Positions 58,120 to 64,000 of a stretch of DNA of 64,000 nt are shown here, in pieces. The DNA comes from Gyrodactylus bullatarudis. Its lineage: Eukaryota > Platyhelminthes > Monogenea > Gyrodactylidea > Gyrodactylidae. The DNA lies in NCBI GenBank assembly GCA_012064415.1, contig SSNU01000050.1, positions 22,993-86,992 on the forward strand, read 5' to 3'. A program made the position numbers and the translations under genes. The notes under the pieces are model-generated. The model was given only the letters and a program-made list of their open reading frames with translations. It was not told the DNA's origin and ran no database searches. Every line of letters begins with the position of its first letter. Position 1 is the first letter of the stretch.

Positions 58120-58815
58120 ACATTCATAACACTGAATAAATGAAACAACTCCATGATTATTTATAAAGATACCAGTCTTAGCCACGTGCGTAGGGGAATG
58201 AATGATGAAATTTTTTCTGCCATTAGTAATACATTTGTAATTTCATTATGTATTTATTTGTTTTTTTTTCTTTTACTCTTAATTTTTGCTCGATATATCA
58301 ATAAAAATACCTTTGAAAACTTGCTACACTGACTAAGTGCAAATTCTCATTTCTTTGGTAGTTTTTTTTCAATTACTGGTCGATTTCACTTCACATTCTA
58401 CAAAATGTAAAGCTAAAGTTAATGTATGAAGTTGGGAAACTGAAATTTTTATAAAAATCTTAAATTTTTTCCAACAGAACACGATAATGATAGAGATTAT
58501 CTTGAAATCTAGATTATTTAGGATTTGAGATTTCAAAGTGAGAGCTTCATAATACAGTAAGAGAATTTTAAATTCTATTCCTACTACTACATCGTTCAAA
58601 TGTATTTTGATTGTTTGGAAAGTATTGCCGAGCTTCTTTGAAAATATTTTCTAATTCTAATGAACTATTCATTAAGAGGATTTAGAAGAATATTTAGTTA
58701 TAAAGCTTTTATTTCACCGGTTCTCATCAGACTATTACACCGGCTAGATATATAAGTTAATAATGTCTCAGACATTGAAAAAATAAAAATAATATAATAA
58801 AAACTTCTCACTTCT
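58120..58815. other. Intergenic with a MITE tip fragment
   Basis: About 58424-58480 carries gtatgaagttgggaaact.. matching the tip of the palindromic MITE at 60.7 kb. I see no gene. Confidence 0.4.
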
Positions 58816-59565
58816 TGAGACAATGTGGCTCTATATAAATAGAGATAAATGCAAAATCATGCTCCCAGTTGGACTCCCAACAACCCTCTCGGAATCTCTT
58901 CTACTTCCTCGAGAAATTGTCTCCTTTACTCTGGACCTGGGTTTCAGTGTTAAGGATAATTTAAAAATTGATCCTTTTTCTAACTTCTCCTTTCTTCTTA
59001 CAACTCCTTAATTGTAATCTCTAGGCTAGAACCCATATGGATCAGAAGGGCTGCTTTTATTATAAAGATGTTCTCAACTCATGCGGATACATATAGTAAT
59101 AATTATTACTCTCTACGTAAGCCCTCTTTCTCCAATCACCCTCCTCTCGCTCATTTTCGTTTTCTTGATTCCGTTTTTAAACTATCAGAATGTGAAAACC
59201 TTAATGATCTTAAATGTATTATAAAATTTATTAGATCCAAAATAGATTATTCGAAAACTCTTCTTTATTCGAATAATCATCTAGCTTAATAAGATCCCCT
59301 TTTTTACAGAGACCTTTTTCTTTATAATTTAACCTTGTATTCTATATGGACAATGGTTGAGTTGATGACTGACCTGACTGTCTAAGTTTGTGATTCATTT
59401 GTGGCAATTTAAATTTTGATCCGGAGCTATAATTTTTTCAGTGATCTGAAGCTCTTTTGGTTGGGTCTGTGATTATATTAAAAACTTATATGAACTCATT
59501 TTATTATGTATATCAGATTCTATATGTTAAATTTAATCTCTTTAATAAATGTTATGATTTCAAAA
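58816..59565 (+). mobile_element. LINE remnant with RT thumb region (copy g)
   Basis: The frame at 58823-59011 encodes NRDKCKIM followed by LDLGFSVKDNLKIDPFSNF, the end of a non-LTR reverse transcriptase (the K-C-K-x-M block and the D-L-G-x-x-x-D block that follow the palm). A further frame at 59068-59289 gives the C-terminal segment HFRFLDSVFKLSECENLNDL and SKIDYSKTLLYSN. The 3' untranslated region then runs to a terminus at about 59563, with the same end sequence as at 23632. Frames are broken and the copy is inactive. The family looks CR1/jockey-like, but clade assignment needs the missing RT core. Confidence 0.7.
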
Positions 59566-59579
59566 CAAAAAAAACTTAT

Positions 59580-60245
59580 CTAGGATTAAATCTTTACTCC
59601 CTACAAAAAAAAATTCTCAAAAACTGTTAACTTGCGACTAAAAGCTTACAAAGCTTTAATATTACCATTATTTGATTATCTTGCCCCCTTATTACCTAAT
59701 TTATGCTCAATCTCTTATGATTGAACGTATTCAGTATAATTTTTTACATTCTTTATACCCTAATATAGACTCTTACAATGCTCTTATAGCTATATCCGGT
59801 CTAAATCCACTTTGGGTCCGTAGATTTGCCTTTATCATTAAGAAATTTTCTGAATTTTCTTCTATTTCTATTAAAAAATATAATCTAAGAAACATATCAT
59901 ATGATTTCAATGTTCTATTATCTTGTTTTAATTGTCTCTTTACTAAGTTTGACTTATCTGATTGTCAGAACCTTACTGATCTTAAATCAGTTATGGCTCA
60001 TATCAGATCTAAAATTGACTATTCAAAATCTCTCCTTTATTCTCCCATCCACTAACTAGATGACTAATCGAAATACTTTTCAGACTATCTCTACATTCAA
60101 TTTTTCTATTGACTATATATGGAACCTGCATTTTCACATTTTATTCAAAAATTTTTGTGTATATTATTCTATAACCAGATTTTATTATTGCCTTATTTGT
60201 GTACATTTAAAATTTTAAATATAAGAACTTAATTCTAACAAAAAA
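59580..60245 (+). mobile_element. LINE 3'-end remnant, best preserved (copy h)
   Basis: A 127-codon open stretch (59672-60055) holds the post-RT C-terminal region without a break: LMIERIQYNFLHSLYPNIDS, ISGLNPLWVRRFAFIIKKFS, KYNLRNISYDFNVLLSCFN, LSDCQNLTDLKSVM and SKIDYSKSLLYSPIH. It is the reference for copies a-f. The 3' flank ends in a short A run at about 60240. The copy begins immediately after the 3' end of copy g. Confidence 0.7.
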
Positions 60246-60715
60246 AGATATATATAGCAAAACGTTTGAAAAAATCGGAATCCTCTGATTGGTTCTTTCG
60301 ATTTGAAGTATTGAAGGAAAGGGGGCCAGAGTATATGGTCTGTATCCATGATCATTGCTTTCTCTTTACGTATCTGTCCAATGTTGGTTGCCCACTCAGA
60401 CTTTTACGTTTTCTACCTCTTTTACCATTTGCAGGTGCAGCCTTTTTATAACTACTATTTCTTTATAATTAAATATTCACTCGTCTTCTAAATCCTCTTA
60501 ATGAATAGTTCATTAGAATCAGCAAATGCATTTTAATCCGATTAAAACATGAACCAGTTGAGATTCACCCGATATATAGTCAAAGTCTAGGAGTAGCCCC
60601 TGGTCAGATAAATGGCAACATGTTTTTGACAAATCTTATTTTTCTTGATTCATGCTGTTTCTAAAACGTCTCAATCTTATAATGAGGCAATATTAAGCTT
60701 GGGATACTGAAGCTG
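60246..60715. other. Intergenic, nothing recognised
   Basis: AT-rich spacer; the short frame at 60266-60451 has no signal or similarity that I can name. Confidence 0.4.
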
Positions 60716-60717
60716 GT

Positions 60718-61264
60718 TGATATGAAGTTGGGAATCTATAATTTTTACAGAAATCTCGATTTTTTAATCAAGAATTCGAATTTGTTGAAGATTTTTTGGA
60801 ATACTACTAATGTTGCTCATTGCTGAATAGCACCGTCAAATTATTGACGGCTTTCCCATTTTCGAGAGATTTTGAATTATCGAAATTTCATTGATTTTCA
60901 AGTAGCGAAAATGATCAAAAAATCGAAATTTAGCTCCCAAAAGATAATGTGACTATGCATAAGATCAGATTCAATTGGATTGATTTTTTCGTCTAATCCT
61001 GATCCTGAAAAAACTCTTTCGATCACTCTCTCACTTTCAAATCAAGATTTTCAACTCAAAGTTCGAAAAATGGGATTTTGGCGCCAAATGAAAATTTGAA
61101 AAATGACCATATTTTTCATGAAAATAATATTTTTAGAAATTTTTTTCTTCAAATGGTAAAAGTGGGCAACATGAGTAGGATTACAAAAAATCTTCAAAAA
61201 GTTCGAATTCTTGATGGAAAAATCTAGATTTCTGTAAAATCGAGATTCCCAACTTCATATCAAT
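60718..61264. mobile_element. Palindromic MITE, best copy of a dispersed family
   Basis: A 547-bp inverted repeat. The left tip TTGATATGAAGTTGGGAATC (60718) is matched inverted by the right tip ending about 61264. Pairing continues through most of each half (cgaattyttga.., aacatgagtag / ctactaatgttg). Decayed copies or halves are at 20.5-21.1, 36.0, 37.3-37.6, 51.9-52.2 and 58.4 kb and possibly 4.1 kb. No transposase and no clear target duplication were found, so the superfamily is open. Confidence 0.7.
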
Positions 61265-62110
61265 TAGTTTTATTTTGAATTCATTCATTGCATAATAAAA
61301 TTTCTGATCAGACCTAAAGACGCAATATTTTCCCCTACCCAATCGAATAAGTGATTTTTATAATTTACTTACAAGTTGTATTTCTAAAATGCTATATTTT
61401 CTGAAAAAATGCTATTTCCTGAATGCCCTAGGAGTGAGTTTTCTTTTCGATTCGTTACTTTATCACCTTCATAGGCTTAAGTTAAGCCGCTTAACTCTTA
61501 ACTTTCGATACCATAGCTAAATGAAGAAAGTTTCAGGCTTAATTCTGTCACTTAAAATGTGATGATAAAGAACCTTTTCATAATTTCATAAGGGTCCGAT
61601 TTATATTGATTGCCTTACATTTCCGAGCTTTAACTGTCAATAGTAAATTGAGTTTAGTCACTTTTTCATTAAATTTTCTATAGACCATTCATTAATACAA
61701 GCCCAAGTTTGAATCTCAGGAATGTCTTTGGCGCTTGTTCCAGAAAATGACTCATCTGTTTTGTTCTTAATTCTTAATAGCAATAGTTATTACATGAAGC
61801 AGACACTTACCAAATACAGCTATTTACCGTACATGCATTACATAGATGGTGGACAGACACGCAGAATATCGCTCAAAAAATATTGTGAGTATTTTCTCAT
61901 CTTCATGCCAACTAGCTTTATATATTTATTGAGATTATAATTTTGAAGAAATCTAAATCATAGACTTGAATGTTTCCATTTCAAGTCATTGGAATCTCTC
62001 GTTTCACCATTACCAGACAAGTCATAGCAACACACAATAATGGGTGACAAAAGACTTACATTTAATTCCGATTATTTTGTCGTCTTGGAGAAATAAAATT
62101 GGGAAAAATA
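61265..62110. other. Intergenic upstream of the repeat-protein gene
   Basis: No convincing gene. The 72-codon frame at 61722-61940 has no start context, signal peptide or similarity that I recognise. A weak TATA-like TTTAAAAT lies at 62111. Confidence 0.35.
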
Positions 62111-62181
62111 TTTAAAATATATTGCAGAGACAAAATAGAAATTTTTGAAAGCTTCTAGCATTGAGGGACTTTGGAAGGAAA

Positions 62182-63543
62182 ATGAAAAATTGGAAACTGA
62201 TCACTTTGTTGATGATTCTGGGTCTGGGTGTTCCCTATACGAAAGGCAGATCCCCCGAACGAGAGTTGGAAGAAGACCTGGACACAATCGAAGCTGGGAA
62301 GAGAATGAGTAAGGAGCTGTACAAGTTTGTTGGCAATTTACACTACAACTTTACGATAAGAAAAGACAAATTGGAAAGTGAACATGATCTACATGAAAAA
62401 TTCAAAGAAGACTCAAATTGGAACTGGGATCATAATAACGATGAAGATGATGATGAAATCCATAGGGATGATCACAGTGGCTATGACACAGATGATAATC
62501 ATTGGACTCATGATGAATTATCTCATGACTCAAATGAAGAACCATGGTTGCCTGATATGGGCGATACGTCGGAAACAGATACGAGTACAAACATTCCAAA
62601 TAATTGGCAAAACCATACAACTAATCTAACTGGAGATGAATCTGATGAAGAGATACCGGATAAAGATTTTCCGAATGATGTACATGGGGAATTAGACCCA
62701 CCAGCCTATGACATGCAAAACTATGATGTATCAGAGAAAATAACCACAACAAGTATGCCTGAGCCTACAACTCATGGTGCGTACACGGACGATATACCAG
62801 ACCTTACTCATACAAGCTATATGCTACCTGAACAAACAACTCATGATATGCACATTGGAAGCATCGAACACTCAGAACAAAGCACCTTTGAGCCATTGGA
62901 GGCTACAACTCATGGTGCGCACACGGACGATATACCAGACCTTACTCATACAAGCTATATGCTACCTGAACAAACAACTCATGATATGCACATTGGAAGC
63001 ATCGAACACTCAGAACAAAGCACCTTTGAGCCATTGGAGGCTACAACTCATAGTGTTGAAACTGATAATAAAGAAGGTATGATACAAATCAACTATACGC
63101 CGGCTGAACCGACAACTCACGGTACGCATATCGGAGACATTGGACACTCGGAACAGAGCACCTTTGAGCCATTAGAACCGACAACACATGATATGCACAT
63201 TGGAAGCATCGAACACTCAGAACAAAGCACCTTTGAGCCATTGGAGGCTACAACTCATGGTGCGCACACGGACGATATACCAGACCTTACTCAAACTAGC
63301 TATATGCTACCTGAACAAACAATTCCAGACCAAGCACAGTTTGATGAAATTCCCAAGATTTTTGAAGAATCTGTTACCTCTTTTAGTGCAACTACTGACG
63401 AGCCTTCCCTAATGTCAAGTGATATTTCTACTGAAGAGCCTTCAGTGATCTCGTCGACTGATTCTTCGGTTTCATTCAATGATTTTGTTATAAACGATAC
63501 TCTACCTCTGAAGAACGTGAGGTTTTCGGGACAACAAATGTAA
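62182..63543 (+). CDS. Secreted protein with 46-residue tandem repeats, 453 aa
   Basis: I do not recognise a family. The first ATG is at 62182 (upstream in-frame codons lack an ATG). The protein starts with a signal peptide (MKNWKLITLLMILGLGVPYT, cleavage about residue 22) and a charged segment with a likely helix (ELEEDLDTIEAGKRM). A His/Asp/Glu-rich stretch follows (about 80-130, DDEIHRDDHSGYDTDDNHW), and then repeats. The repeat unit is 46 residues (138 bp), with two full units starting at 62773 and 62911 nearly identical at base level and a third divergent or partial set to about 63320. Unit motifs are TTHGAHTDDIPDLTHTSYML, PEQTTHDMHIGSIEHSEQST and FEPLEATTH. The C-terminus is Ser/Thr/Glu-rich (STEEPSVISSTDSS). 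There are several N-glycosylation sequons and no cysteines. It resembles surface mucin-like or matrix proteins and is the third secreted-protein gene in this tract. Confidence 0.75.
   Translation: MKNWKLITLLMILGLGVPYTKGRSPERELEEDLDTIEAGKRMSKELYKFVGNLHYNFTIRKDKLESEHDLHEKFKEDSNWNWDHNNDEDDDEIHRDDHSGYDTDDNHWTHDELSHDSNEEPWLPDMGDTSETDTSTNIPNNWQNHTTNLTGDESDEEIPDKDFPNDVHGELDPPAYDMQNYDVSEKITTTSMPEPTTHGAYTDDIPDLTHTSYMLPEQTTHDMHIGSIEHSEQSTFEPLEATTHGAHTDDIPDLTHTSYMLPEQTTHDMHIGSIEHSEQSTFEPLEATTHSVETDNKEGMIQINYTPAEPTTHGTHIGDIGHSEQSTFEPLEPTTHDMHIGSIEHSEQSTFEPLEATTHGAHTDDIPDLTQTSYMLPEQTIPDQAQFDEIPKIFEESVTSFSATTDEPSLMSSDISTEEPSVISSTDSSVSFNDFVINDTLPLKNVRFSGQQM
62773..63320 (+). repeat. 138-bp coding tandem repeats
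   Basis: A minisatellite in the secreted-protein gene. The units starting at 62773, 62911 and 63049 are spaced exactly 138 bp. Units 1 and 2 differ by one base in the first 138 by eye. Later units are rearranged: part of the unit (GATATGCACATTGGAAGC..) recurs at 63188 after a divergent 140-bp segment. Recent duplication or gene conversion is likely. Confidence 0.85.
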
Positions 63544-64000
63544 TATTCCGTCGCAAGTAATCGATCTATTTTAGAATCGCCAATTCATATAGACTAATGC
63601 GAGAAAAACATAATTGCGCCTCATTCTTGACTTTATTTTGATTATATTTCATATGTCATAATAGTTTTTATTATTCTCTGTTACATATCCCGACTCACGG
63701 TTCTTTCAAGCTTTTGTTGAGACTTTAAAGAAAAGCCACATTAGACAATGGGATTTTAAGCTAACATTATAAAAATATAATGTTGATAAAAAAAAACCCT
63801 TACTTATTAGTAGTCACGCGTGTTAAAAATATTTTATGACTTGAGATATTTGAAAAAAAAGACTTGAAGTGGTTTCTGCAACCCTTGCATTAGCATGGCA
63901 ACCCAAAATATGGCTTAAAAAATTCAATATACCTTATTCTATAAAAAAATAACTTGAATTATGTTATAATTATTAACTATTCGATTTTTAGGATAAATCG
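63544..64000. other. 3' flank of the repeat-protein gene
   Basis: AT-rich sequence with no gene or repeat that I can support up to the window edge. Confidence 0.4.

Noticed and set aside
61722..61940. 72-codon frame upstream of the repeat-protein gene
   Set aside because: No signal peptide, similarity, promoter or polyadenylation signal supports it.

Overview
This is a eukaryotic, AT-rich nuclear window from a small-genome metazoan. The animal assignment rests on spliced genes with GT-AG introns, TATA boxes, AATAAA signals, and recognisable SMC3, ataxin-3, proteasome alpha-5, TIS11/tristetraprolin, achaete-scute-like bHLH, SAXO and SLC16 genes. Several introns are extremely short (24, 25, 29, 30 and 35 nt), next to others of 60-104 nt and one of 563 nt. 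Among animals such short introns are, as I recall, reported mainly for dicyemids and orthonectids. I suggest one of these 'mesozoan' groups as an inference only; the sequence does not name the species.

Layout. 1-17 kb is almost gene-free and full of small DNA transposons: a 962-bp MULE-like fold-back with 9-bp duplications, a hAT MITE, piggyBac-type TTAA elements including one with a 305-codon internally deleted transposase ORF, and dead LINE 3' ends. One small candidate gene lies at 12.7 kb. 17.4-18.3 kb carries a TIS11-type CCCH zinc-finger gene. 18.7-24.6 kb is a Tc1-like fold-back, two tRNA-derived SINE families and LINE remnants. 25.1-25.9 kb is an intronless bHLH gene with an unusually long loop. 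28.0-33.5 kb is a tight cluster: SAXO, an unknown basic protein, PSMA5 (minus), and a divergently transcribed three-exon gene. 33.8-35.9 kb is a broken Ty3/gypsy element. 38.4-41.0 kb holds a dead piggyBac, a fold-back repeat, a Penelope-like GIY-YIG remnant and a head-to-head SINE pair. 41.4-50.7 kb is a second gene cluster: an SLC16-like transporter (minus), ataxin-3 (plus), SMC3 (minus, seven exons) and a coiled-coil protein (plus, six exons), with divergent promoters and converging 3' ends. 54-63.6 kb has three secreted low-complexity proteins (basic Thr-rich, acidic Ser/Glu-rich, and one with 46-residue repeats) separated by a nested hAT-in-SINE insertion, LINE fragments and a palindromic MITE.

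The most interesting signal is a hammerhead ribozyme motif inside the tRNA-derived SINEs. It is most complete at 54656-54710, with stem I including an internal loop, stem II, GAAA and a GUC cleavage triplet. Two further decayed halves at 40.65 and 40.87 kb show compensatory base changes in stem I. The arrangement recalls the schistosome Sm-alpha SINE-like ribozymes. Copies recur as head-to-head inverted pairs, and a Penelope-like GIY-YIG domain lies beside one pair.

Functionally the conserved genes are ordinary housekeeping or regulatory genes: cohesin, proteasome, deubiquitinase, mRNA decay, transcription factor, axoneme. They are packed with short shared promoters and near-overlapping 3' ends, while the space between clusters is transposon debris.
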